This document shows positions 6,808-15,428 of a stretch of 64,000 nt of DNA, in pieces. Within the stretch, counting starts at the first letter, position 1, and each line of letters starts with the position of its first letter. The DNA is from an uncultured Acetatifactor sp. (lineage in GTDB: Bacteria > Bacillota > Clostridia > Lachnospirales > Lachnospiraceae), in the NCBI GenBank assembly GCA_910577235.1, contig CAJTMX010000015.1:31293-95292 (forward strand). The letters are read 5' to 3'. The translations under genes were made by a program, and so were the position numbers. The notes beneath the pieces were generated by a model that saw only the letters and a program-made list of their open reading frames with translations, was not told where the DNA came from and did not search any database.

Positions 6808-8880
6808 TTACTGAATATCTGTCATAAGATCCAGTACCGTATCCATCCCTTTTTCCACTGCTATCTGCACAGGCGTTACTCCGTCATTGTTGGGCAGATT
6901 GTAATCCGCTCCTTTCTTGATCAGATACCGCGCCACACTCATATCGCCGGATTCCAGCGCATAGTGCAGAGCCGTGTTGCCGTCGTTATCCACGATATGA
7001 ATATCGGCTCCGGCTTGGATCATCGGTTTGATAACATCCTTATAGCAGAAATGCTCCGCGTTGTACAGCAGGGCGGACATACCCAGATCATCCCTGCGAT
7101 TTATATCCGCGCCTTTTTCCAGAAAAATGGGTAACAAATCCCTGGGGGCAGTGAGGTCCAAAAGCTGCACCTGCATCAGAGGAGTTCTCCCATTCTCTCC
7201 CGGAATATCCAAGTGTTTAAGCTCCCTTAATATCTTGGCTCGCACCTCGTTGGATAATGCCTCACCGCCTTTATCGTTTCGCACCGCGCAATGAGCCGGC
7301 GTATAGCCCTTGGAATTTTTCAGCGTATCGTCCGCCCCGGCGTCCATCAGCATTTTTACCACTTCCACATATCCGTAGATACATGCCTCATGCAGCGGCG
7401 TTGTCCCCGGCAGGGCAGGAGCGTCCTCCGACAGATTCACGTCCACGCCCTTTTTGATCATCACTTCCAGCGCGCCTGTATGTCCGTTCATGGCAGCTAT
7501 ATGTATGGCGGCCTCGCCGTTCCCATTCAGCTCTTCCATGGATTCTTTTGAAAAAAGCTCCGCCGCTTCCCGATAGAAATCAACATACTTTTTGGCCAAT
7601 CCGGATGCGACCCTTTTTTGCATCAGGATATTTACCGGAGTACTGCCTTTTATTACCCCGGTGTTCATATCTACGCCCATATCCATCAGTTTCCGGATAA
7701 CGCCCGTCCCATAGGTCACGTTCAGGCATTGGTCCCGCAGGCAGGAGACTCTGCCGCCAAAATGAATAGGCATGGTAAAGTCCAGTCCTGCCTTTTGACA
7801 CGCGTCCAACACCCGGTATTTCGGATCGGACTGGAGGGCATTGTGGAAAATATTCGTGACATACCCCAATTCGTCATCGTCATCCACATCCACCTTGGCG
7901 ATGAGTTTTTCCGTAAGATAGAGAGCAAAGCTAAGGCCGTCAAAGTCATCGGATGAGCGGCTGCAAAACGCGTTGCTGGTAATCCGGCTCAGATTACGTA
8001 TATCTATGGGTGTCGTATCCACCGGCTCTGCACCGCAGTCCACAAGAGCAAGACAGAGTCCCTCATTTTGCCATTTGTGGGCATGCTGGATGGGGGTCAC
8101 ACCCTCCTTGTTCGCCAGCCGGACCAGTTCCTTATGCCGCTGCATCAGCTGGAGTGCGCCGGTCATATGGCCGTTTTTCAGTGCCAGCATCAGCAGCGAG
8201 TCGCCGTTTTCATCCACATAATCGGTCTCGGCTCCTTTGTCCAGAAAGACCTCCGTCAACGGCCAGCTATGATCTGAGCAGTAGGAAGAGGTCAGAAGGC
8301 GCACCAGAGGTGTGAACCCGTCCCGGTCTTTCTGATTGATGTCACAGGTAAGGAGCCGGGCAATGGACTCTCTCTGGAGCGCGGTTTTTTCCGTGCGACA
8401 ATTTGCCAATTCTTCAAACCTGGCATATGCCAGATAATGGAAAGCGTTCATCCCCCGCTTGTCGGAGAGGGAGGCATCGGCCCCATGCTCCAAAAGCAAT
8501 TGGGTCATTGCCAGATTACCCCGACAGCAGGCCAGCAAAAAGGGCGTAAGGCCAAACCCTTTATCGTCAACCACATTCACATCCTCGCTTGATAATCTTC
8601 CGTCGTCGAACATGGCCTTTATCGCGTCATAAAAATTGTGCCATACCAGAAGGTGGAACAGAGTGAGTCCATAACCGCCATCGATACCCGTCGGAGCCAG
8701 GATCGTCTCTTTAGGGCACTGCGCAAGGCAGCTCTGGATTTCCTCTACCTTGTCTCTCGAAAAAATACTGTATCGGTAGATACAATTCTCAAAATCATCC
8801 TCCCACCAGGGGATGTATTTACTTTGGTTGGCCCGGGTAGCAGATTCGGTCAACAGCTTTGACAGTTCTTTTACATCCAT
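6808..8880 (-). CDS. Large ankyrin-repeat protein
   Basis: A 690-residue protein started by ATG after AAAGGAG. After an N-terminal region of about 70 residues, ankyrin units of ~33 residues recur almost to the C-terminus, with the usual TPLHxA and LLxxGAD patterns: for example GLTPFLLACCRGNLAMTQLL and TALHYALESGDMSVARYLIK. There is no signal peptide or membrane helix, so it is cytoplasmic or exported by a non-Sec route. Ankyrin arrays bind proteins; the partner is unknown. A second, smaller ankyrin gene lies 3.5 kb away on the other strand with an ISLre2 remnant between them, pointing to a mobile accessory block. No enzymatic domain was recognised. Confidence 0.9.
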   Translation of the reverse strand: MDVKELSKLLTESATRANQSKYIPWWEDDFENCIYRYSIFSRDKVEEIQSCLAQCPKETILAPTGIDGGYGLTLFHLLVWHNFYDAIKAMFDDGRLSSEDVNVVDDKGFGLTPFLLACCRGNLAMTQLLLEHGADASLSDKRGMNAFHYLAYARFEELANCRTEKTALQRESIARLLTCDINQKDRDGFTPLVRLLTSSYCSDHSWPLTEVFLDKGAETDYVDENGDSLLMLALKNGHMTGALQLMQRHKELVRLANKEGVTPIQHAHKWQNEGLCLALVDCGAEPVDTTPIDIRNLSRITSNAFCSRSSDDFDGLSFALYLTEKLIAKVDVDDDDELGYVTNIFHNALQSDPKYRVLDACQKAGLDFTMPIHFGGRVSCLRDQCLNVTYGTGVIRKLMDMGVDMNTGVIKGSTPVNILMQKRVASGLAKKYVDFYREAAELFSKESMEELNGNGEAAIHIAAMNGHTGALEVMIKKGVDVNLSEDAPALPGTTPLHEACIYGYVEVVKMLMDAGADDTLKNSKGYTPAHCAVRNDKGGEALSNEVRAKILRELKHLDIPGENGRTPLMQVQLLDLTAPRDLLPIFLEKGADINRRDDLGMSALLYNAEHFCYKDVIKPMIQAGADIHIVDNDGNTALHYALESGDMSVARYLIKKGADYNLPNNDGVTPVQIAVEKGMDTVLDLMTDIQ

Positions 8881-9131
8881 GTTAATGTCTCCTTTTCTCG
8901 GTGCATATTTCTATGGGCTTTGCGTAACCCGGCTCCTGTGCAAGTATCCCCGCATTCATTGTCAATATACCCAATTTGGCACTGGCATAAGATCGTTTCA
9001 CAATTGCCCGGTATATATTTCTAATAAAGATATCATACCACCGAAACAGAAAAAATGGTAGGGGAAAGACAGTTTGTGTCAAGTACTCGTTGGCATTTTT
9101 GGCGCTTCCAGAGACATGGCACGCCCTGTCT

Positions 9132-9637
9132 TTATCCCACAAACGCCCTCATGAACGCTTTTCTGGATGTCGTCTGCACCGCCTCCAGTATAGGCATATG
9201 GCTGCTTATTACTTCCACGTAGCTGTTTCCTTTCCCGTCTCTTTTTGGGGCCTTGGCGGCGCTTAAAACCTCTATCACCTGTCTCATCTGCATTGTGAAG
9301 ATCAGTCCGTCCGTATATCGTTCTATTGTATTTATCAGTTCTTTGTTTTTTCGCCGATATAGCGCTTTCGCCAGATTGTTCGCTCCTGAAACCGACCATC
9401 TCATACGACGGTGTTTTATTCGCATAGTGATCACCGTGCAGTTCTGGCTCTCCTGTACTCCCATGTGTTTGTACATCTGTCCCTCCGCCGGCTCCGGGAT
9501 CTTTACTCCGTGTCTGTCATATGGCAGCAGCCCATGCTTGTTGTTTTCCAGGTATTGCAGCAGTTCCCTTGCCTTTTTACTGCAAGTGGCTTTCTCATCT
9601 GGACTTTCCACGCTGTCTGTGTAGAGTGATTTCCCTT
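9132..9637 (-). pseudogene. ISLre2 (UPF0236) transposase C-terminal remnant
   Basis: The frame encodes the last ~167 residues of an ISLre2/UPF0236 transposase: LLPYDRHGVKIPEPAEGQ, MRIKHRRMRWSVSGANNLAK, and a downstream ERYTDGLIF segment. A TAG lies in frame immediately upstream of the recognisable homology, and the catalytic N-terminal and middle parts are absent. Only an internal GTG (9611) could start translation. It is therefore a 5'-truncated insertion-sequence relic and cannot move by itself. Terminal inverted repeats were not identified. Confidence 0.75.
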
Positions 9638-9718
9638 CCTATACAATAGGATTCATCACACAGTCTCCTTTACATGTTTTCTTGGTCGATAACATCATAA
9701 AGCGAAACTGTGTGATTG

Positions 9719-9746
9719 GGAAGAGTTTTCGGCCTCTTCCTTTTAT
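9719..9746 (+). terminator. Hairpin terminator, plus strand
   Basis: GGAAGAG and CTCTTCC form a 7-bp stem with an eight-base loop followed by TTTTATTT. No intact plus-strand gene lies directly upstream; it may belong to the degraded insertion sequence. The rest of 9638-9830 shows no gene. Confidence 0.5.
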
Positions 9747-9830
9747 TTAGCCAACTAAAATTTTACACTAACAAAACCAGGACTGCTATATTTTTCAAAT
9801 AGCAGCCCTGAAATTTAATGTGTATGGGAT

Positions 9831-11531
9831 CTATGCCTCCTCTGTGCCGATCAGCACCTCTTTCCCACAGAACGCAAACCCATACTTCCTGATTCGTTCT
9901 TCTGATATCCCCTTTGCCACCAGGGATGCCTGGTAATCCTTTTCTCCGATCTGCCGCAGAGCCTCCGCCACGGTGTCAGACATTTCCTTTTCTTTCGGCC
10001 CCTGTACCTTGAACTCCAGGATCATGGCATCATCCCTGGCCGCATTCCTAGGCTCCAGCATCACATCATACCGGCCAAATCCACTTTCTCGGTTGGACGT
10101 CACCGTATACCGTTCAGACAGCTCCACCATCAGACCCAGCACGAAACCGTGGTAGAACCGCTCTGGCTCGCTGTATGGGTTCCGGCCCGTGTCAAAGTAG
10201 CTGAACATCTCCTGCGTCACACGGTTCATGTAAACATTCATCGCCTCTATGTCTCCCAGCAGCAGCGCCTTGATAAAGTCACTATAATTGGAAGATGAGC
10301 CGTCAAACCAGTCATGCACCATATCCTGAAACATGATCCTTACCTCAAAATTGGTCAGTTCCAGTTCATAGTCCTGCCGCCACTCCCCATACTCCGCCAT
10401 ATATGCCTTATAACTCTTCACTTTCAAATACCCACTGGCCAACAGCAGACTCCATATGGCGTTCTTTTTTGTGGATAACTGATGAAAAACGATCTGCTCG
10501 TCCAGTTCCATCTTAAGCGTTTTCCCACATAACAACTCTTCAAAAGTCTGCTTAATCTCAGGAGTGCTCTCCCGGAGCAGCTCGCTGGCCAGCCTGTTGG
10601 AACTGGTATTGACCCAGTATGCTCCCACTTTTCTTTCATCCAAAAAATTAATAATGGACCAGGGATTATAAATATCCCTTTTGTTGCCAAAAGTGAACCC
10701 GTCATACCAGTCCTTAACCTGTTGTTTCTGATCGGACAATCCAAACTCATCAAGCGCGGTAAATACCTCCTCTTCCGTAAAGCCGAAACAGTCTGCATAT
10801 TTCTCTGTTGTAATTGTCACCACCTTCAGATTGTTCAAGTCAGAAAACATGGATTCTTTACTTACACGAGTGATGCCAGTCATCAGCGCTCGTTCCATAT
10901 AGGGGTTTGTCTTGAAGGTGGCACCAAACAGGCTTCTGGTAAATGCCACTAACTCCTCCCAATATCCGCCCACATATGCCTCCTGCATGGGCGTGTCGTA
11001 CTCGTCCAGCAGGATGATCACTTTTTTCCCATAATACTGCATCAGATAATTAGACAGGGTTTTCAGGGAATTGGTCTCCTCATCCTGGGCCTCTCCCGCA
11101 GATATCTTCCGGAACAGCACTTTTTCGTTCTCATTCAGGCTGTCGCTGCCCAGCAGAAAATCATACCGGTTGTACAATTCCGTAATAATCTGGCTGATCC
11201 TCTTCCTAGCGTCATGGAAAGTGGTTTCCTTTACATTAGCAAAACTGAGCGCAATCACCGGGTATGTCCCCTGCAGCTTGCGATATTTCTCCTCCTGCCA
11301 GATGGAAAGCCCCTCAAACAGATCGCCACGCCCAGCATAATCCACCGAAAAAAACTGCTCCAGCATACTCATATTCAGCGTCTTGCCAAAGCGCCTGGGA
11401 CGGGTGATCAGCGTCACATCGTCTTTTTCCTCCCACCACTGTCTGATAAAGTCCGTTTTATCTATATAGAAACAGTTATCGCTCCTGATTTTCTCAAAAT
11501 CCTGACGCCCTATGCTTATCGTCCTAGCCAA
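9831..11531 (-). CDS. AAA-ATPase-like / PD-(D/E)XK nuclease family protein
   Basis: A 566-residue protein of the widespread Clostridia/Bacteroidetes AAA_ATPase-like (pfam09820) plus C-terminal PDDEXK_9 (DUF1703) family. It opens with the family's IGRQDFEKIR and YIDKTDFIRQWW, then a Walker-A-like RPRRFGKTLNMSM and a Walker-B-like VIILLDEYDTPM. The C-terminal part has GFGRYDVMLEP and AMILEFKV, the D and E-x-K of the nuclease-like core. These genes are abundant, often in many copies, and their role is unsettled. The start is TTG at 11531 behind GAGAGGTG. It is divergent from the TPR-like gene and next to an ISLre2 relic, in accessory DNA. Confidence 0.9.
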   Translation of the reverse strand: MARTISIGRQDFEKIRSDNCFYIDKTDFIRQWWEEKDDVTLITRPRRFGKTLNMSMLEQFFSVDYAGRGDLFEGLSIWQEEKYRKLQGTYPVIALSFANVKETTFHDARKRISQIITELYNRYDFLLGSDSLNENEKVLFRKISAGEAQDEETNSLKTLSNYLMQYYGKKVIILLDEYDTPMQEAYVGGYWEELVAFTRSLFGATFKTNPYMERALMTGITRVSKESMFSDLNNLKVVTITTEKYADCFGFTEEEVFTALDEFGLSDQKQQVKDWYDGFTFGNKRDIYNPWSIINFLDERKVGAYWVNTSSNRLASELLRESTPEIKQTFEELLCGKTLKMELDEQIVFHQLSTKKNAIWSLLLASGYLKVKSYKAYMAEYGEWRQDYELELTNFEVRIMFQDMVHDWFDGSSSNYSDFIKALLLGDIEAMNVYMNRVTQEMFSYFDTGRNPYSEPERFYHGFVLGLMVELSERYTVTSNRESGFGRYDVMLEPRNAARDDAMILEFKVQGPKEKEMSDTVAEALRQIGEKDYQASLVAKGISEERIRKYGFAFCGKEVLIGTEEA

Positions 11532-11704
11532 AATACACCTCTCTTCCTATTGCCCTTCGGCACATGCCTCTCTCTATAGTTATAATATATCTTTTTTTCA
11601 TCCATTAATCAATGAATTTTTTGCTTTCGATAGAGTAAGCTTACTGTCAAGTGGAAAACCACAGAGATGCATCTACACCTGTTGTGTTTCATCACACATA
11701 TCCC

Positions 11705-11734
11705 TTGACTTACATTGCTCTGAGGAGATACAAT
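11705..11734 (+). promoter_or_regulatory. Promoter candidate for the TPR-like/ankyrin pair
   Basis: TTGACT (11705-11710), 18-base spacer, TACAAT (11729-11734), about 75 bases before the ATG at 11810. Reasonable sigma-A match in the divergent intergenic region 11532-11809, which otherwise shows no gene. Confidence 0.5.
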
Positions 11735-11809
11735 AAATGAAATGTTACGCATTCATCCCTTCTGAACAAAATGTGCGCCGAAACGCACGGAATTTGAGGA
11801 GGCTATTCT

Positions 11810-12286
11810 ATGGAGTTAATGGGTAAAAACCGGGAGAAAGCCGGGCATACCGGGACAGAGGGAGACTTATACCGCGCGCTGGCGGTGGGCGATCTGCCCG
11901 CGGCATGGCTGTCGGCCAGAACCTTTATAGAGAGAGCGAAAACCGAAAAACTTGCCTATACAACAGCGTTTAACTGCGGGCTCTGTCTGTATCTGCTGGA
12001 GGAATACGAAAAAAGTCTGGCGGAGCTGACTCAGGCGGAGCAGTCTCTTGGCAATCCTCCCGAATTTGAAATGGCAGAGAAAAAGCTGTTTATGCAGGCC
12101 CTGTCCGCCGCGGGCCCGCAGACGGCGCTGTTACCTCTTAACCCGGACAGCGGGAAGGGGCTTGCCCGCTATGGACTCTTACGGGTCAAATGGCTTGCGA
12201 CTCTCTGCCTCTTACATCTTGGAAGACAGCAGGAGGCGGCATCCGGCATCCGGTTTATGCGGCAATATCATATTGAGATTCAGTAA
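11810..12286 (+). CDS. Small TPR-like helical protein
   Basis: A 158-residue protein with a good ribosome site (GAGGAGG, seven bases before ATG). The middle reads like one to two degenerate TPR helices (FNCGLCLYLLEEYEKSLAEL, then WLATLCLLHLGRQQEAASGI). No signal peptide, membrane helix or catalytic motif is visible and I do not recognise a named family. It precedes an ankyrin-repeat gene on the same strand by 150 bases, and both are repeat-scaffold proteins, so they may act together (inference). Confidence 0.65.
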   Translation: MELMGKNREKAGHTGTEGDLYRALAVGDLPAAWLSARTFIERAKTEKLAYTTAFNCGLCLYLLEEYEKSLAELTQAEQSLGNPPEFEMAEKKLFMQALSAAGPQTALLPLNPDSGKGLARYGLLRVKWLATLCLLHLGRQQEAASGIRFMRQYHIEIQ

Positions 12287-12318
12287 ACATCGACCTGTTT
12301 CTTACAGACCAACAAATC

Positions 12319-12349
12319 AAATACCCCGCAGCAAGCTGACGAGGTATTT
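12319..12349. repeat. Nested hairpin element between TPR-like and ankyrin genes
   Basis: Outer arms AAATACC/GGTATTT enclose inner arms CAGC/GCTG. It looks like a decayed version of a longer perfect hairpin. Two more small hairpins follow (GCATT-CGTC-AATGC and CGGCT-CATA-AGCCG, ending near 12403). The cluster is consistent with a dispersed intergenic repeat or a processed attenuator; no second copy was found in the window. Confidence 0.4.
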
Positions 12350-12436
12350 AACCCTCACGGCATTCGTCAATGCTTGCGCAGACGCGGCATTCGGCTCATA
12401 GCCGGCGAAAATAAAGATAAAAGGTGGGAGAAAATT

Positions 12437-13420
12437 ATGCAGCTGGACAATATGTTCTTACAGGCATGTAAAAACAATCAAAAAAGCGTGGCAATAACAT
12501 TCTTAAAGCGGGGAGGTATCGACGTCAACAAGCGGGATGAATCCGGCAACACACCGCTCATTTACGCCTGCATGAAAAACGCCAGAGATCTGGTAAAGCT
12601 GTTGCTGGAAAATAACGCCGATGCCAGTCTTGGCAACCAGCAGGACCGGATGCCTCTCCACTTCGCGGCAGAGACAGGCAATTCAGAGATCATCGCGCTA
12701 CTGACCGGTGCAGGCGCAGACGTAAACTGCACGGACAAAAACGGTCAGACGCCGCTGATGGTCATGGCACAGCGGGGCAAGACGGACGCGGCTCTGAAAT
12801 TTATCCAGAATCCCGACATTGACATCAACATCAAGGACAATGACAACCTTATGGCCATAGATTACGCCACCTCCTCCGGACTGCGGGAGCTGGTAAAAGC
12901 ACTCTCCCAGACAGAGGAAGAGCACACCGATGCCTCCGGCAATACCACGCTCCACCATGCTTGCTGGAACGAGCAGGGCGAAGTGGTGAAAGTCCTTCTG
13001 GAAAAAGATAAAGACAGCGTAAACAAAGTCAACGATGACGGCGAAACGCCTCTGTTCCTGGCTGTGAGAAGATCCAACCTGGTCATAACCCAGCTGCTCC
13101 TTACCGCGGGCGCTCAGGCACAGATCGCCGATCTGAACGGCGTCATGCCTCTGCATATTGCCGCTGACAACGGCGATTTATTTGTGGCAAAGGCCCTGAT
13201 GGGAGCGGGCGCAGAGGTGGATACAAAAACTACCGAGGGGCAGACTCCCCTGATCCTGGCGGCCAGATGCGGCAAGAACGACTTTACGGCTATGCTCATA
13301 GAGGCTGGCGCCGATGTGAACGCGGTGGACAACGAGCAGCACAGCGCGCTGTATTACGCCACAGAGGCAGGATATACGGAGATCGTGGAACAACTGCTGA
13401 TAGCCGGGGCCGAGAACTAA
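12437..13420 (+). CDS. Ankyrin-repeat protein
   Basis: Predicted 327 residues from the ATG at 12437, chosen because GGTGGGAG lies just upstream; the frame is open from 12374. From residue ~35 on it is an almost continuous ankyrin array of about nine ~33-residue units, e.g. GNTPLIYACMKNARDLVKLL and GQTPLILAARCGKNDFTAML, with a shorter insert near residue 155. It starts directly with a capping helix, with no signal peptide or enzymatic domain. It faces the larger ankyrin gene across the AAA/PD-(D/E)XK gene and IS relic. Role unknown beyond protein binding. Confidence 0.9.
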   Translation: MQLDNMFLQACKNNQKSVAITFLKRGGIDVNKRDESGNTPLIYACMKNARDLVKLLLENNADASLGNQQDRMPLHFAAETGNSEIIALLTGAGADVNCTDKNGQTPLMVMAQRGKTDAALKFIQNPDIDINIKDNDNLMAIDYATSSGLRELVKALSQTEEEHTDASGNTTLHHACWNEQGEVVKVLLEKDKDSVNKVNDDGETPLFLAVRRSNLVITQLLLTAGAQAQIADLNGVMPLHIAADNGDLFVAKALMGAGAEVDTKTTEGQTPLILAARCGKNDFTAMLIEAGADVNAVDNEQHSALYYATEAGYTEIVEQLLIAGAEN

Positions 13421-13432
13421 TAGAATCCTGCG

Positions 13433-13600
13433 GTGCAGATCACAGCTATTTTCCGTGGAAAGGGGCTGCATGCCCGCGGGGTCTCCCACCCTGGCGGCAG
13501 CCCCTTTCAGCGCGATATCAAGAGTCTGCTCAGGCAGACCATGGATATCTGCGTCTCCAAGCGCCGGGTGGCCCGGAAGATCAAACATACCTATTCGTAA
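13433..13600 (+). pseudogene. Possible gene remnant containing a 12-bp inverted repeat
   Basis: A 55-codon frame from a GTG ends in RRVARKIKHTYS and a TAA; the C-terminal half (RDIKSLLRQTMDICVSKRRV) looks like real helical protein, but no ribosome site or family is recognised. The same DNA holds perfect arms GAAAGGGGCTGC (13458-13469) and GCAGCCCCTTTC (13497-13508). With no T run, the hairpin is a poor terminator. Remnant status is a guess. Confidence 0.3.
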
Positions 13601-13609
13601 AAAATCCAT

Positions 13610-14755
13610 CTATCGCGTCATTATCATATAAAAAATCACCAGCGCTGCCAGAAAGGCAAGGTTACTCACAGTAAAAATGCCGATATAGGCTCCCTTGCGG
13701 CTACTCTCCTCCTTAGCCACATGTTTATAAGAGATCAGGCTTGCCATGGAGGCGATCAGCGTCCCCAGCCCTCCCAGGTTGGTTCCTATGATCAACTGCC
13801 CATAATTGTCTGTAAAGCCGGACAGCAGCAGAGCTGCAGGCACATTACTGATGATCTGGCTGGCAGCGATAGCGGCATACGTCTCCCGCCCCGTCACGGC
13901 ACTGTGCAAAAAGTCCCGAAAAGCCGGAATTCTTCCCATGTTTCCGATAAAGATAAAAAATCCCACAAAGGTCAGCAACAGAGAATAGTCCACTTTTATC
14001 AGTATCTTTCTGTCCATCGCAAGCACCGTCACAAGCACTGCGGCCAAAGCGGCCTGCCAGGGCAGAACATGGGCCACCGCCAGGAGGCACAGACCAAACA
14101 GCGCCAGATATACAGCCAGCGTGGAAAGAGCTATGTCCCCATCTGTCCCACTCTTTGAGGTTACGCCAAAGTTCTGTCCGGGCCTCTGCCCCCTGTGCCC
14201 CCCCTGAATAAACGCCCACCCGGTTAAAAACAGCAGGGACAACAGAGCGTACGGAAACATCAGCCCTACGAATTCTCCCAGAGATATCCCCGCCTTTCCA
14301 TAGAGATACAGATTCTGCGGGTTCCCTATGGGGGTCAGCATACTTCCCAGATTGGCGGCAATGGTCTGCATGGCTATCAGAGGCAGAACAATCCTGCGCC
14401 TCTGTTCTTGCTCCAACATTTCCAGAACCGTAAATGTAAATGGCACAAAGGTGATCAGCGCCACATCGTTGGTGATAAGCATACTGAAGAAAAAGCACAG
14501 CAGCATCAAGATCAGCACCAGCCCCCGGGCGCTCTTTATCCTGGCGAGCAGCCCCTGGGCCACCCGGCGAAACAGCCCCATCTTTTGAAATCCCGCCATG
14601 ACGCTCATCAGACAAAACAAAATCGCCAATGTCCGGTAATCTATGTATCCGGCATATTCCCGGTCAGGGGGAATTACAAAAGCGGACAGGACCGCCAGCA
14701 TCAGCGCAATGCACAGTACGGTTTCTTTTTTTATAAACGCAAACATTCTTTTCAT
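13610..14755 (-). CDS. SLC13/ArsB-type ion transporter superfamily permease
   Basis: A 381-residue membrane protein with about ten hydrophobic segments. Conserved family features are MLITNDVALITFVPFTFTVL in the first half, GSMLTPIGNPQNLYLY (the GNPxN re-entrant loop), and the mirrored IISNVPAALLLSGF and GTNLGGLGTLIAS in the second half. This inverted-repeat pattern is that of the ion transporter superfamily, which includes arsenite, citrate and dicarboxylate carriers. The substrate cannot be read; no arsR, arsC or citrate gene is adjacent. The plus-strand gene remnant ends ten bases from its stop (convergent). Confidence 0.8.
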   Translation of the reverse strand: MKRMFAFIKKETVLCIALMLAVLSAFVIPPDREYAGYIDYRTLAILFCLMSVMAGFQKMGLFRRVAQGLLARIKSARGLVLILMLLCFFFSMLITNDVALITFVPFTFTVLEMLEQEQRRRIVLPLIAMQTIAANLGSMLTPIGNPQNLYLYGKAGISLGEFVGLMFPYALLSLLFLTGWAFIQGGHRGQRPGQNFGVTSKSGTDGDIALSTLAVYLALFGLCLLAVAHVLPWQAALAAVLVTVLAMDRKILIKVDYSLLLTFVGFFIFIGNMGRIPAFRDFLHSAVTGRETYAAIAASQIISNVPAALLLSGFTDNYGQLIIGTNLGGLGTLIASMASLISYKHVAKEESSRKGAYIGIFTVSNLAFLAALVIFYMIMTR

Positions 14756-14978
14756 AGATCTTCCCTGCCATATGTGTATCTACCCGGCACATGTTCCCGG
14801 CTGAATCCTGCGTATTCCTGAACATATTCCGGCTGGTTTTAACAGCTACCGTATATTTCTATATTATAGCAGTCACCTTCATATTTGGGCAATAGCCAAA
14901 TTAACCGGGTGAAGGAACTGTTTTATCTAATGCAGAGTGTGTTTGGTAAGATTTTATCCCTCTAACATGGAGATAAAA

Positions 14979-15007
14979 TTGACAAAAGTACATAAAAATG
15001 GTAGAGT
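14979..15007 (+). promoter_or_regulatory. Promoter of the chemoreceptor gene
   Basis: TTGACA, 17-base spacer, TAGAGT. Transcription from here would give a leader of over 400 bases before the ATG at 15429, unusually long. The stretch 14756-14978 shows no gene. Confidence 0.65.
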
Positions 15008-15099
15008 AAAATTAATAAATCCGTGACAGAAAGAACTAATAGTTTTGTTTTTAGAGAGAATATGCTTGAGCACAGCACAAGCTGTTTTTGTTATGTAGA

Positions 15100-15198
15100 A
15101 ATGCAAAGTCCGTACGTTATTTTATAAAGAAAATCTACCGTTTACTGTTTATTATGGTAAGCGGCTTTTTGAGGTACGGAGCGAAGCTGGGATACATT
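15100..15198 (+). ncRNA. Candidate structured leader of the chemoreceptor gene
   Basis: Three nested stems can be drawn: AATG/CATT (15100-15103, 15195-15198), TCCGTAC/GTACGGA (15109-15115, 15174-15180) and CCGTTTAC/GTAAGCGG (15138-15145, 15157-15164, one G-U pair), with purine-rich internal loops CAAAG and GCGAAGCTGGG. A strong ribosome site with a 13-codon mini-frame follows at 15226-15278. I do not recognise a known riboswitch; the c-di-GMP-I core is not matched. Confidence 0.35.
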
Positions 15199-15428
15199 AT
15201 AAGTGCTTATTAAAAATTATGTTCAAAGGAGGGCAGATGTATATATTTCCACTGGTAGCGTTTATAATGAGCAGCTAGACAAGCATTTTGAAAAACAAAG
15301 TATTAATGCAAAAAGTACCCATAAGATGTGGGACAAATACGGTGAGCAGGAAAATCGAACAGCTTTCAGTACTGCTGGATCTGTATTATTATTGTACAAT
15401 TTTATGAGTCTTAGGAGGTCTATCATTT

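Noticed and set aside
11737..11826. 29-codon plus-strand frame upstream of and overlapping the TPR-like gene
   Set aside because: It conflicts with the predicted -10 position and the peptide shows no family features; kept as leader sequence only.
15100..15198. c-di-GMP-I riboswitch before the chemoreceptor gene
   Set aside because: GCAAAG-like loop is present but the receptor-loop and conserved junction of that class are not; listed only as an unclassified structured leader.
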